From assembly GCA_963814905.1 (NCBI GenBank), contig CAWFEM010000010.1, forward strand, positions 1 through 64,000: a stretch of DNA of 64,000 nt, in the 5' to 3' direction. The DNA comes from DASWJZ01 sp963814905 (GTDB taxonomy: Bacteria; Pseudomonadota; Alphaproteobacteria; Rhizobiales; Afifellaceae). The notes below the pieces were generated by a model. That model had not been told where the DNA came from. It was given only the letters and a program-made list of their open reading frames with translations, and did not search any database. The position numbers and the translations under genes were made by a program. Shown here one piece after another: positions 27,501 to 38,928 of this stretch (positions are counted from its first letter, which is position 1; the number at the start of each line of letters is the position of its first letter).

Positions 27501-30047
27501 TCAACGGCGTGGCGCTGGTCATGGTGGTCGACGATCGTCTGGTCACCACCAAGTCGGTGGAGGTCACCAACAACACCGCCGATGTCACGCTCGACGTCAC
27601 GCGCGACTGGGGCCCCGGCGCTTACGTCACCGCGGCACTCTACCGGCCGATGGACATCGAAGCGAAGCGCATGCCCGGCCGCGCCATCGGGCTCGCCTGG
27701 GCCGGCGTCGATCCCGGTGCGCGCGACCTGAACGTCGCAATCGATGCGCCTCAGGAGATGCGCCCGCGCCAGGACATGGAAGTCGGGCTGACCCTCGCCG
27801 ACCTTCCGGCGAATTCGACCGCCTATGTCACGCTTGCCGCCGTCGATCTCGGCATCCTCAATCTCACGCGCTACGAGACGCCCGACCCGGAGACCTATTA
27901 TTTCGGTCAGCGGCGGCTCGGCGTCGCAATCCGCGACCTCTACAACCAGCTGATCGACCGCATGCAGGGCGTGCGCGGCGTTGTGCGCTCCGGCGGCGAC
28001 GGCGGGCTCGCGCGCTTCGAAGGCCCGGCGCCGACGGAGACTCTGGTCGCCTTCCATTCCGGCATCGTCGAGGTCGGCCCCGACGGAACGGCGCATGTCT
28101 CCGTCCCGATCCCCGACTTCAACGGAACGGTGCGCCTGATGGCGCTCGCCTGGACGAAGGACGGCGTCGGCCACGCCGAGAAGGACGTGCTGGTGCGCGA
28201 TCCGGTGGTCGTCACCTCGGCGCTGCCGAGCTTCCTCGCGCCGGGCGACACGTCGCGGCTCCGCCTCGATCTGACGCCGGTCGCCGACGTGACGGGCGAG
28301 GTCTCGCTCTCCGTCTCGTCCAGCGGCACCGCCGTCGCGGTCGACCCGGCTTACGCCGACCGCACGCTCGAACTCGCGGCGGGCGAGCGGCAGGACGTGC
28401 TCGTCCCGATCTCCGGCGAGCATGTCGGCGACGACGTGTTTGAACGTCGCGCTGACGCTCCCCGACGGCACGGTTCTGGAGAAGTCGTTGAACCTTGCGG
28501 TGCGGCTCAACGAGCCGCCAGTCGCGACGACCGACTTCGTGGAGCTTGCGCCGGGCGGCGAGATTTCCGTCACCGCCGATCGGCTGGAAGGGCTCGTCTC
28601 CGGCACGGCGTCGATCCTTGTCGGCGCGAGCGGCGCCGGACGCTTGAACGTGCCGGCGATCCTGCGGGCGCTCGACCGCTACCCCTATGGCTGCACGGAG
28701 CAGATTGCGAGCCGCGCCATGCCGCTCGTCTATCTGAACGACGTGGCGATCCGCGCCGGGCTCGCCGGCGACCCCGACGTGCGCGACCGCGTGGAGAAGG
28801 CGGTGGCGGGCGTTCTCGCCAACCAGTCCGCTTCCGGCTCCTTCGGCCTCTGGTCGCCGGGCGGTGAGGATATGTGGCTCGATTCCTACGTCACCGATTT
28901 CCTGACCCGCGCGCGGCAGAAAGGCTATTCCGTCCCTGCGGAGGCCTTCGACCTCGCGCTCGACAATCTGAAGAACAAGCTCGCCTATGCCGGCGACTTC
29001 ACTTCGGGCGGCGAAGACATCGCCTACGCGCTCTATGTGCTTGCCGCCAACGGGCGCGCCGCGATCGGCGACCTGCGCTACTACGCGGAGACCAAGCTCG
29101 ACGCGTTCTCCACGCCGCTCGCCAAGGCGCAGATCGGCGCGGCGCTCGCGCTCTACGGCGACAAGCCGCACGCCGACGCCGTGTTCCGCGCCGCGCTCGG
29201 GTCGCTCGACACGACGAGCGATCGCACGCGCGGCTGGCGCGGCGACTACGGCTCCGACCTCCGCGACGGCGCGGCGACGCTGACGCTCGCGTCGGAGGCG
29301 CGCGCCGGGATCGACCTCGTCAGCCTCTCAAGCCGAGTTGAGGCGGAGCGGCTGGCGGCGTCGCACACGAGCACGCAGGAGGACGCCTGGTCGCTGATGG
29401 CGGCGCATGCGCTGATGGAGAGCCTGTCGGAGCCGAAGCTCGTCGTCGACGGCGAGCCGCTGAACGGGCCGCTCTTCCGCAGCCTCGACGCAGAGAGCCT
29501 GGCGATCGCCCCGCTGTCGATCGAGAACAAGGGCGACCGCCCGGTCGAGATCGGCATCACCGTGCGCGGCGTGCCGGAAACTCCGGAGCCGGCAAGCGGC
29601 AACTTCTATTCGCTGACGCGGAGCTACTACACGCTTGAGGGCGAGGCTGTGGATCCGGCGACGGTGCAGCAAGGAGCGCGGCTTGTCGCGGTGCTCTCCG
29701 TCACCACGACGGAGAGCCAGGGCGCGCGGCTCATCCTCGACGACCCGCTTCCCGCCGGCTTTGCGATCGACAACCCGCATATGCTCGCAAGCGGCGACGT
29801 TGCCGCGCTGGAATGGCTGAACCTCGTCGACAACCCGGCGCATGTGGAGTTCCGCTCCGACCGCTTCGTCGCGGCGTGGGATCTTTCCACCGGCGGGGCG
29901 ACCGAGTTCCAGTTCGCCTATGTCGTGCGCGCAACATCGCCGGGGACCTTCCTGCACCCGGCGGCGCTGATCGAGGACATGTACCGGCCCGAGCGCCGCG
30001 CCCGCACCGACACCGGGCAGGTGGAAGTGGTCGGGCCGCTCAGGTGA
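24578..30047 (+). pseudogene. yfhM: Bacterial alpha-2-macroglobulin with PAN domain, one-base frameshift
   Basis: The periplasmic protease-trap protein starts at 24578 (MRGYVRAFSLLFVFLSPFLL) with a signal peptide lacking a lipobox Cys; GGGAG lies upstream. A PAN/apple domain follows (ADYFGADYDVRKD, paired Cys about residues 50-80). Then come the MG domains and the thioester motif YPYGCTEQ (Cys codon at 28692), which keeps the Cys and Gln needed for the bond. Coding passes from frame 24578-28441 to frame 28422-30047. Removing one T from the TTT at 28439-28441 restores HVGDDVLNVALTLPDG and an intact 1822-residue protein. It overlaps pbpC, the usual partner. Confidence 0.88.
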
Positions 30048-32245
30048 GCCTGACCGTGTGGCACTCCATCAAACGCTGGCGCACACGCTTTCCCTCCCCA
30101 CTTGTGGGGGAGGGTCAGGGAGGGGGGAAGGACGCCGCTGCTGCGATTGTCCCCCCTCTCCGTCTCTCCCCCGCAAGGGGGGAGAGGGCGCGCTTCACCG
30201 CCGCCGCCCTCTTGTTCGCCTGCCTTATCGCGCCCGCCGCGCCGCTGGTGCTGAAAGCGGCGGTAGCGGAGGTCGAGCTTCCCTCGCTCACGCCGGAGAC
30301 GGGGCGCGTCGTCGTCGACCGCAACGGCGTGCTGCTCCGCGCCTTCGCGACAAGCGACGGGCGCTGGCGTCTTCCGGTCGCGGTCTCCGACGTCGATCCG
30401 ATCTTCTCAGCGACGCTCTTCGCCTACGAGGACCGGCGCTTCCGCGAGCACAACGGGGTCGACGTGAAGGCGCTCTTCCGTGCCGCATGGCAGCTCGTCA
30501 GCGAGGGGCGGCCGGTCTCCGGCGCCTCCACCATCACCATGCAGGTGGCGCGGCTTCTGTCGAAGGAGGACACGCGCAACGTCGGCGGCAAGCTCCATCA
30601 GATGCTGATGGCGCTGAAGCTGGAAAAACTGCTTTCCAAGGACGAGATCCTCGAGCTCTACCTGACGCTCGCCCCCTATGGCGGGAACATCGAGGGTATT
30701 CGCGCCGCGTCGCTCGCCTATCTTGGCAAGGAGCCGCGGCGGCTGACGCCGGCAGAGGCGGCGCTGCTCGTCGCGCTGCCGCAATCGCCCGAGGCGCGCC
30801 GTCCCGACCGGCACCCGGCAGCCGCCCACGCGGCGCGCGACCGCGTGCTCCAGCGCGCGCTCTCCGCCGGCGTCTTCACCGAGGAGGACGTCGCGGCGGC
30901 GCTGAAGGAGCCCTCGCCCGATCATCGGCACGAGTTTCCGATGCTCGCGCCGCACACGACGGAGCGCCTGATCTCCGACGCGCCCGGCGTTCCCGTCATA
31001 CGCACCACACTCGACGCACGGTTTCAGGGCCGGCTTCAATCGCTCGCGGCTGAGCGCGCCCGCTCGGTCTCCGAATCCGTCTCCGTCGCGATCCTTGCCG
31101 CCGACTACCAGACAGGCGAGATCCTCGCCTCGGTCGGCTCGTCGGACCTTTTCGACACACGCCGCGACGGCTTCGTCGACATGACGCGCGCCGTGCGCTC
31201 GCCGGGCTCTTCGCTGAAGCCGCTCATCTACGGGCTCGCATTCGAGCTCGGCCTTGCGCATCCGGAGACGCTGATCGAGGACAAGCCTGTCAATTTCGCC
31301 GGCTATGCGCCGCAGAATTTCGACCGCGAGTTCCGCGGCACGGTGAGCGTGCGCCGCGCGTTGCAGCTTTCCTTGAACGTGCCGGCGATCGAGCTTCTGG
31401 AAGCCGTGGGGCCGTCACGGCTCGTGGCGCGCCTGCGCCGTGCCGGGGCGACGCCCTTGCTCCCCGACATCACGCCGCCTGGCCTCGCCGTCGGCCTCGG
31501 TGGTGTCGGCGTCACGCTGACCGATCTTGTCTCGATGGAGGCGGCGATCGCGCATGGCGGACGCGCGGTGCGGCTGACGCTCGATCCGCAGCCGTTACTT
31601 CAGAGCGAGCCGGCGGCGAAGGTGCTCGACGAGCGCGCCGCCTGGTACGTCGCCTCGATCCTTGCCGGCGCGCCCGGCCCGGAGGGCGCGTCGCCGGGCA
31701 CGATAGCCTTCAAGACCGGCACCTCCTACGGCTATCGCGACGCCTGGGCGGTCGGCTTCGACGGGCGGCACGTGATCGGCGTCTGGGTGGGGCGGCCGGA
31801 CGGCGCGCCGGTGCCGGGGCTCGTCGGCATCGACGCGGCGGCGCCGATCCTGATGGACGCCTTCGCGCGGCTTGGAAAGACGACCCCGCTCCCGCCCGCT
31901 CCGCCGGGGATCGTGCAGGCAAACGCCGCGAGCCTGCCGGCGCCGCTCCGCCGCTTCCGCTCGCCCAACGCACCGACCGTCGCGGCCGCCGCGGCCCCTG
32001 AGATCGCCTATCCGCCGAAGGGCGTGCGCGTCGATCTCGGCATTCGCGACGGCGACCCGATGCCGCTCGTCCTGAAGGCACGCGACGGCGCCCCGCCCTA
32101 CACGTGGTTCGCCGACGGCGCGCCGATCGGCCGCGCCAGCTTCGGCGGCTCGCTCACCTGGGAGCCGAAAGGTCCGGGCTTCGTGAAGCTCATGGTGATT
32201 GACGCCAACGGCGGCTCGGCGACGGGCACGGTGTTCGTGGAATAG
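30044..32245 (+). CDS. pbpC: Penicillin-binding protein 1C (peptidoglycan glycosyltransferase/transpeptidase)
   Basis: The bifunctional murein synthase has a GT51 domain (FAYEDRRFREHNGVD, GASTITMQVARLL), then a transpeptidase domain with SxxK (SPGSSLKP), SxN (SLN in LQLSLNVPA) and KTG (FKTGTSYGYRD). A C-terminal BiPBP_C domain ends at 2245 of 32 kb. The GTG at 30044 overlaps the alpha-2-macroglobulin stop (GTGA) and gives 733 residues. Residues about 17-50, before the membrane helix (FTAAALLFACLIAPAAPLV), are encoded by a palindromic repeat rather than family sequence. Expected to act with alpha-2-macroglobulin in envelope repair or defence. Confidence 0.92.
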   Translation: MSLTVWHSIKRWRTRFPSPLVGEGQGGGKDAAAAIVPPLRLSPARGERARFTAAALLFACLIAPAAPLVLKAAVAEVELPSLTPETGRVVVDRNGVLLRAFATSDGRWRLPVAVSDVDPIFSATLFAYEDRRFREHNGVDVKALFRAAWQLVSEGRPVSGASTITMQVARLLSKEDTRNVGGKLHQMLMALKLEKLLSKDEILELYLTLAPYGGNIEGIRAASLAYLGKEPRRLTPAEAALLVALPQSPEARRPDRHPAAAHAARDRVLQRALSAGVFTEEDVAAALKEPSPDHRHEFPMLAPHTTERLISDAPGVPVIRTTLDARFQGRLQSLAAERARSVSESVSVAILAADYQTGEILASVGSSDLFDTRRDGFVDMTRAVRSPGSSLKPLIYGLAFELGLAHPETLIEDKPVNFAGYAPQNFDREFRGTVSVRRALQLSLNVPAIELLEAVGPSRLVARLRRAGATPLLPDITPPGLAVGLGGVGVTLTDLVSMEAAIAHGGRAVRLTLDPQPLLQSEPAAKVLDERAAWYVASILAGAPGPEGASPGTIAFKTGTSYGYRDAWAVGFDGRHVIGVWVGRPDGAPVPGLVGIDAAAPILMDAFARLGKTTPLPPAPPGIVQANAASLPAPLRRFRSPNAPTVAAAAAPEIAYPPKGVRVDLGIRDGDPMPLVLKARDGAPPYTWFADGAPIGRASFGGSLTWEPKGPGFVKLMVIDANGGSATGTVFVE
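30092..30186. repeat. GC-rich palindromic repeat inside the 5' end of pbpC
   Basis: Two hairpins, CCCTCCCC/GGGGAGGG (30092-30114) and CTCTCCCCC/GGGGGGAGAG (30164-30186), form an outer palindrome of a type common between alphaproteobacterial genes. A near copy of the right half lies at about 54048-54078. Here it reads through in frame as PSPLVGEGQGGG...LSPARGER, so it is part of the predicted PBP1C cytoplasmic tail. Confidence 0.7.
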
Positions 32246-32262
32246 CGGCGAAGCCGCCGGCC

Positions 32263-35200
32263 TCAATATTCCCGCTCGAAGAAGAGGCCGAGGCTCGAAT
32301 CCGCCGCTCGCCGAGTAGCCGGCACGCGCCTTCAGGTTCTTCGTCACGTCGAGGTCGATCGTGACGCGGCTCGTTTCGGAGCCCGCCCCCTGCTGCACGC
32401 CGATATAGACGTTCTCCGTCACATAGCGGCCGGCGGCGACCGCCGTCTGCCCCTCCTCGTTGGTGACGATGTCGAGGTCGTCGAGGCCGGTCGAGGCGCG
32501 CAGCCGGCTCAGGACGCCGCCCGAGCCGCCGGAAAGCTCCGACACCGCCGCGGCGAGCCGCGCCACCTGCAACGGCGACAGATTGCCGAGCGTCTTCTTG
32601 AAGATGAGCTGCGCCAGGATTTCGTCCTGCGGAAGCTCCGGCACGGAGGAGAAGGTGACTTCCGGATTGGAGGCGCGGCCGGAGACGGTGACGGTGATCG
32701 TCACGTCGCCGGAACGCGTCGAGCCGGTAAAATCGAGGATGGGATCGAGATCGCCCGCGAAAGTGATGACGCCGCGATCGAAGGCGATGCGCTGCGTCAG
32801 GATGTCGAGGCGGCCGCGCACCATCTCGAAGCCGCCGGAGGCGGTGAGTGCCGAAAGCGCCCCGGCGAGACGCAATTGGCCGCCGAACTCCGCGTCGAGC
32901 CCGCGCCCGCGCACGAAGATCTGCCGCGGCGCCTTGACGACCACATCGAGCCGGATATCGCTGGAGGGCCCGGCGCGGCCGCTTCCCCGGCCCTGCCGCT
33001 CGCGCACGATAGCGAGCGTCTCCTCCACCGGCGGCGGCGGGTCGATATGCTTCACGTCGACGGCGACGGAGTCGCGCGGGAGCTGCTCCGGCACGGTGAT
33101 CTCGGTGCGGTCGAGCGTGACGGTTCCCTTGAGCAGCGGACCCTCGGAGAACCGGCCCGACATGGTGAGATCGGCGTCGAAACGGGAAGCGATCAGCGTT
33201 CCGTCTACGTAGCGCGCCTTCCTGACCTCTACCGTGAGATCGACCGGGAAGCCGGCGTTCGGGTCGAGCCCGATCCGCCCCTTCGCCGACACGGTGCCCT
33301 CGCCGCTCTTGGCATTCAGCGTCTCGATGACGACTTCCGTCCCCGACACGTTGGCGACCAGCGTCAGGTCCTTGAGCACGATGCCGGTTTCCGGATCGAC
33401 GAAGCCGCCGCCTTCCGACGTGACGCGGCCGGAGAAGCGCGGCGACGACGTCGTTCCTGCGACCGTGATATTGACGTTGAGCGCGCCTTGCAGCGCCGCG
33501 CCGCGCGAAGCGAGCTGGCGGTTGCCGAGCGCCAGCGGCACGCCGCCGGAGACGCGCAGGTCGAGCGGCGCGTTGGCGGCGGTTCCGACCGTGCCCGTCA
33601 CCCGCACCGACATGCCATCGGCGCCGAAGATCTCGCTGGTCAGATCGACGCGCTTTTTGGCAAGCGTCCCGCGCGCCGAGACGCCGAGCGCACCGAGCCC
33701 GGCATTGCGCGAGGCCGCCACCGACGCGCCGGCAAGCGTGATGTCGAACGTCGCGTTCGGGTCCGAAGCGCTTCCCTTGGCGGTGACAACGCCGGAGACC
33801 GTGCCCTCAGCGCCGAGCTCCGGCGAGAAGGCGTTGACGAGCGCGGCCGGCACGGTGCTCAGCGTCGCGTTGAGATCGAGCGTCGAGCCGGCGCTGCCCG
33901 TCACGACGACACTGCCGCCGCCGGTCCTGAGCGTCGTTCGCTCGAAGCGCGCCGCGCCGCCGCGGACCGCGATCGTCGTCGGCTCGGCGAGCGCCACGTC
34001 GATCCCCGGACGCTTGTAGGCGAAGGTCTTGAGCCCGATGGCGAGCCCGCCATCCTGCGGCGCGAGATTACCGACGAGGCTCGCCTTGCCGTCGGCGAGC
34101 GCCGCGTCGACAGAGAAGTTCGTGGCGCTGCCGGCGCGCTCCGCCGTGCCCGAGGCGGTCACGATCGTCAGGCCGCCGGCCTTCAAGTCACGCAGCGAAA
34201 AGTCGCCCTCGATCTGCGGCGCGCGGAAGAGGTCGCGCGCGCGGCCCTTGATCTCTGCGGAGTGCAGCGTGACGTTCTCATAGGTGATGTCGGTGGCAAC
34301 GCCGGAGACATTCGCCGTCTGCCCGCCATCTTCCGCCTTGAGCGCGATCTCCGCGCGCAACATGCCGGAGGCATCGACCAGGAAGAGCGGCGCGACCTTG
34401 GAAAGATCGGGCGAGACGACGCTCAAGTTCCCGGCCATCAGCCCGTCCGCACCGAGCGTGAGCGCGCCGGTAACCTCGCTCTTGCCGACGGCGAAGCGAA
34501 GATCGTCGATGGCGCGCGCGCCGTTCTCGCCGGCCGAGAGCTTGGCCGTGCCCCGCACCGCGGCGTCGCCGAGCGTGCCCGTCAGCTCCGCCTCGCCGGA
34601 CGTGGCGGGACCCGCGACGACGCCGGAGAAGCGCGCCCGCGCGTCGGCGAGCGGACGCTCCATCAGCACGATCTTGTCGCCGGTCGCCTCCGCGCTCACC
34701 TCCGGCGCGGCGCGCGTGCCCGTGACGCGTGCGTCGATCTTGGCCGCACCCGAGGCGCGGTCGGTGACAAGCGAGAGATCGGCGACGCTTGCCTTGACCG
34801 CCATGTCGATCGCCGGATCGGCGAGCGTGCCGTTCAACTCCGCCGACATGCGATCGTTGGCGAGCGTGAGGTCGGTGAAGCGGAGTGCGGCGCCGCTTCG
34901 CGCCGCGCCGCCGGAAAGCTTCGTCGCGCCCTTGAGGAGCGGGTCGAGCGCAGCGATACCAAGCGCAAGATCCGTCGTCGCGCCATCGAGCTTGAGATCG
35001 AAGGCGCCGTCCGTTCCCGCCATGCCACTCGCCTTCAGTTCGGCGCGTCCGCCGAGCTGCCGTCCGGCAAGGGCGGAGAAGCGGCTGAGATCGATCACGC
35101 TCGCGGCGAAGTCGCCGCTGAGCGCGTCCTTTGTCGCGGTGCCGGCGAAATTCGCAGTGGCGCCGGTCAGGATCACGTTCAGATCGTCCAGGCGGGCGGG

Positions 35201-36583
35201 ATTGCCGGCGCGCCAGGACCCCGCCCCGTTCGCCTTGAAGGTGCGCCCAAGCGCGGTGCCCAGGCCGGAATCGCGCGGCGCGACCCCGTCGGCGGAAGCC
35301 TCGAAGCGGAAGCTCGTCTCGCGCGAGGCTGCGCGGGCGAGGTTCCGCCCCTGTCCGGAGGCATCGAGGGAAAGGCTTCCGACCGCGCCGAAATCGCCTT
35401 CCACCCCCGTCGCCTCGACGGTGGCACGCCACGGCGCCGCGTCGCCCGGATCGAGCCCCGCCGTCGCGGTCAGGCTCGCGACGGAGACGCCGCCGGGCGC
35501 AAAGGGAAGTGCGGCTCGTCCGGCCTGGCCAAGCTTCAGCGTAAGGTCGGCGCTTTGCGGCACCATGTCAGCGTCGAGCACGCCGTTCGCCGCAAGGTCG
35601 ACGCCGTCGGAGCGGAGCGTCGCGGAATGGACGGCGATCGAGCCGTCGTCGCCGCGCGAGACGTCGAAAATGAGCCGGCTCTGGCCGGCCAGGAGCCCGG
35701 CATAGTCCTCCGGCGCGATCGCCTGTAGCGCGCCTGCGAGATCGGCCGAGATGCGATAGGCATCCTCGCCGCGCGAGACCGCCATCGCGCCGGCGAGAAC
35801 GCGACTTCCCGCCGCCTGCATCTCAAGCGTGCCGTGCCAGTCGTCGAGCGGCCCGGTGCCGGCAAGCGCCACCGAGACGGCCGGCCGCCCGCGCAATCCC
35901 AGAAGCTCGGCGACGAGCCCGCCCGCCGGCTCCTGAAGTTTGAGATCGGCGGTCAGAACGTTCGCCTGCGGCTCAAGCCGGAGATTGAGCGCGAAGGACC
36001 CGGCGCGATCCTGGCGATCGACATTGAGCTCCGCGACGATCGCCTCCTGCGTAAGCCGCGCGGAGCCCGTCGCCGTCAGCTCCGCCGCCGCGCCAGCGAC
36101 CGGCGCGGCAAGCATGATCTGCGGCAGCGATATCTTCTTCAGGTCGATCGCAAGCGGCGGCGGCGAAAGCCCGCCTCCGCCGGAGGCGGATTCCGCCGCG
36201 GCGACGGGCCGTCGCTGCATCGCAATGCGGGCGGCTTTCAGGCTGTCGATCTCGATCGTGCGATCGAAGAGCGCGGCACGGTTCCAGGAGAGCTCGATGC
36301 CGTCGAGCTCCAGCCATACGCCCTTGCTGTCGGCGACCGTGACGCGCGCGATCGAGGGATTGGCGGAGAAGACGCCGTCGAGCCCGCTGATCGCGATCTT
36401 GCGGTCGGGCGTGGAGAGCATCAATTCCAGGAACGAGACGAACCAGCCGGAGCTTTGGTCGCTTTGCAAAGCGGCGTCTTGTTGCGTTGCGTCGTTCTGC
36501 GCGACAGCAAAACCGGCCACGCCGAGACCGAGCGCCGCCACGAGGACGACGGCGAGAAGTGGTCTGACGAATCGCCGCTGCAT
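32263..36583 (-). CDS. tamB: Translocation and assembly module protein TamB, C-terminal frameshift
   Basis: TamB is a very long periplasm-spanning protein anchored in the inner membrane by one N-terminal helix (PLLAVVLVAALGLGVAGFAVA). It acts with TamA in outer-membrane protein and lipid delivery. The repetitive beta-sheet body and C-terminal DUF490 domain (RGRLDILTQRIAFDRGVITF; VGVQQG-like IGVQQGAGSETSRVTIDLDVTKNLKARAG) are present. The frame as read runs on to 31595. Deleting one G at 32301-32302 restores the normal family ending SGDSSLGLFFEREY and a stop at 32263, giving 1439 residues. It starts 2 bases after the tamA stop. Confidence 0.9.
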
Positions 36584-36585
36584 CT

Positions 36586-38523
36586 TCAGAAAGATTGCCC
36601 CAGCCCGACGTAAAACGCGACCGACGGATCGCCGTCGCGCGGATTAACCGGAACCGCCACGTCGAAACGGAGCGGGCCGAGCGGTGTGTGGTAGCGCAGC
36701 CCGACGCCGGCGCCGACGCGGAAGGTCTGCGAGAAATCGGGGATCGGGTCCTCGTAAGCGGCGCCGATATCGATGAAGGGCACGATGCCGATCGTATCGG
36801 TCACCCGCAGGCGAAGCTCCAGCGACGCCTCCACGAAGGAAAGGCCGCCGACCACCTCGCTACCGATCTTCGGCCCGACGGTGCGGTATTCGTAGCCGCG
36901 GATCGAGCCGCCACCGCCGAGATAGAAGCGCCGCGTCGCCGGAATATCCTCCAGATCGCCGCCGACGATGCTGCCCACCGAGCCGCGCGCGGCGAGGATC
37001 ATGCGATCGTTGCCGGCGACGGCGTAGTAGCCGGAGAGCGTACCTTTGGCGACGAGCGCGACGGTGCCGCTCAGAATGTCGGTGAAAGGCTCCGCGTCGA
37101 GCGTGCCGCGCAGCCCTTGCGTGGGATCGAGCTTGTTGTCGCGCGCATCGTAATCGAGCTGCGAAGGAAGGCTGACGAGCAGGTATTCGTTGTTTCCGAA
37201 AGCGTCGTCGACGTTGTCGTACTCGACATTGACGGCGGAGCTGCCGGTCAGCCTTTGATTGAACCGGCGCTCAAGCCCGACGCGGCCGCCGATCGATTTG
37301 CTTTGATAGGTGTCGACGAACTCCCGGATGGCGGAGAGCTTGAACGTCGCGTCGGTATCAGGCGTGAACACGCCGGGACGTCGGAAGGTCGTCGCCAGCA
37401 GATAGGAGAGATCGCTCAAGCTGTCGGCGCCGATACGGCTCACCGATGCGTCGAAGCGCAGGCTCTCCGCGTGGCCGAAGAGATTGCGGTGCATCCAGTA
37501 GGCTTCGAGCGTGGCGCCGTCGACGGTCGAATAGGAGACGCCGCCGCCGACCAGGTGGCGTTTACGCTCGTCGAAATGGAAGGCGATCGGGAGGAGCCCG
37601 TCGGGTCCGACGGTCGCGCCCTCCTCAATCGACACGCTGCCGAAGACGCCGGTATCCTGCAAGCGCTTGCGGGCGCGCTCCACGACATCGGGGTCGTAGG
37701 GCTCGCCCGGCTCGATGCCCGTCATGAAGCGTGCATATTCCGGATCGACGCGCTGAAGCCCATCCACCGTCACAGCGCCGAAATGCGCCTCAGGCCCGGG
37801 CGAGACCTCAAGCCTCACATCGACGAGATTGGTGCGATGGTCGGCGATGACCTCGCGGTTCGCGATCTTTGCCTTCGGGTGGCCGCGCTGCCGCCATGCC
37901 TCTACGAGCCGGCCTTCGACGGCGAGGATCGCGCCGGAGCGCGCCACCTCGCCTTCCGTCAGCGGCCAGTCTTTAAGCTGAAGCGCCTTCCTGTCCTCCC
38001 GCGTCATCGGGCCGGGCGGCATCCCGGTGATGCGGATATCGCCGAAATGGAAGAGCGGCCCGGGATCGACCGAAACGGTGACCGGCACCGGATCGGGAAG
38101 CTCGGTATCGGGGCGCATGGCTTCGACCGGCGTGCCCTGAATGGCGATCGCGACGCTGCCGCCGTAATAGCCCTGCCCGTAGAGCGCCGCGACGATGCGG
38201 CCGTAATCGCCGCGCGCGCGCGCGATCAGGCCGGCCGTGCCGGGTGGCGGCTTCTTGACGTCGCGCGAGAGAGTCGAGGCATTGCGGACTGTTTTCGTAA
38301 GCGCCCGGTCGCCGCCGGCGACCGTGATCTCAAGCGTATAGGGCTGCGCATCGGGGACGATCGCGGTCTCGTCCTTGCTCCCGAAGAACGTGTGCCCGAA
38401 GAGCTGGAACGCGAGCGCCGGCAGCGAGGCGGTTACCGTGAAAAGCACGGCCGCCGTGGCTACAGCCAGGAATCGCCGCCCGGGGACGAAATGAAGGAGA
38501 AAATTGCCCCCCGTGAAGCTCAC
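36586..38523 (-). CDS. tamA: Outer-membrane assembly factor TamA (Omp85 family)
   Basis: TamA is an outer-membrane beta-barrel with N-terminal POTRA domains (TLEITVAGGDRALTKTV; FGDIRITGMPPGPMT; FGAVTVDGLQRVDPEY). The Omp85 barrel has the conserved FYLGGGGSIRGYEYRTVGP motif and ends in Phe (VGLGQSF). Signal-like hydrophobic residues follow FVPGRRFLAVATAAVLFTVTA. The GTG at 38523 (VSFTGGNF...) is my best start; the frame is open back to 38670 but that part has no signal-like sequence. First gene of the tamAB operon, with divergent cysG upstream. Confidence 0.9.
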   Translation of the reverse strand: MSFTGGNFLLHFVPGRRFLAVATAAVLFTVTASLPALAFQLFGHTFFGSKDETAIVPDAQPYTLEITVAGGDRALTKTVRNASTLSRDVKKPPPGTAGLIARARGDYGRIVAALYGQGYYGGSVAIAIQGTPVEAMRPDTELPDPVPVTVSVDPGPLFHFGDIRITGMPPGPMTREDRKALQLKDWPLTEGEVARSGAILAVEGRLVEAWRQRGHPKAKIANREVIADHRTNLVDVRLEVSPGPEAHFGAVTVDGLQRVDPEYARFMTGIEPGEPYDPDVVERARKRLQDTGVFGSVSIEEGATVGPDGLLPIAFHFDERKRHLVGGGVSYSTVDGATLEAYWMHRNLFGHAESLRFDASVSRIGADSLSDLSYLLATTFRRPGVFTPDTDATFKLSAIREFVDTYQSKSIGGRVGLERRFNQRLTGSSAVNVEYDNVDDAFGNNEYLLVSLPSQLDYDARDNKLDPTQGLRGTLDAEPFTDILSGTVALVAKGTLSGYYAVAGNDRMILAARGSVGSIVGGDLEDIPATRRFYLGGGGSIRGYEYRTVGPKIGSEVVGGLSFVEASLELRLRVTDTIGIVPFIDIGAAYEDPIPDFSQTFRVGAGVGLRYHTPLGPLRFDVAVPVNPRDGDPSVAFYVGLGQSF

Positions 38524-38928
38524 TACGCCACTCGCTCCCCGATTCCCGGGGGCGACCGCGCCCAAAACAGGAACGCACGCCACCCACCCCGCATCCGTGC
38601 GCCGAAATGCGGACACACGCAGCCATCCTTGTGGCCGCCGGACATGGCCACAATCAGACGGCCGCACCACGCCGTTAATTTTTTATTAACCATGAAGACG
38701 GGGTGCCTGGAAAGCGCGCCGGGCGCCTCCCCGTGAGGCCCGCCGGGGCTGGGGCAGGAAGGCAACACCTCGCCTGCCGGCGGCGGCGCGAGGGTGCAGG
38801 GAATTCGCGCTGCGGTCGCGCGCCACCGCCCGAAAGTTTTCTCCCCTTTTCGGCAAACTGAGCAAGCCGTTTCTGTGAGCGCAAGTGACTGTCGCCCATA
38901 TTGAAAGTGTTTTTCCAGGCGAGCTTTC
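38524..38928. other. Divergent intergenic region between tamA and cysG
   Basis: No convincing gene is seen in these 405 bases. An AT-rich palindrome, GGTTAATAAAAAATTAAC on the minus strand (about 38676-38693), stands out in GC-rich DNA and could be part of the tamA promoter. GC-rich inverted sequence lies at about 38700-38800. The cysG side lacks a strong ribosome-binding site (CAGGCGAG about 8 bases before the ATG). Confidence 0.5.

Noticed and set aside
24323..28606. A 1427-residue open frame antisense to the alpha-2-macroglobulin gene
   Set aside because: Arg/Asp/Val-rich composition typical of high-GC antisense frames, no domains, and the plus strand encodes a clear protein.
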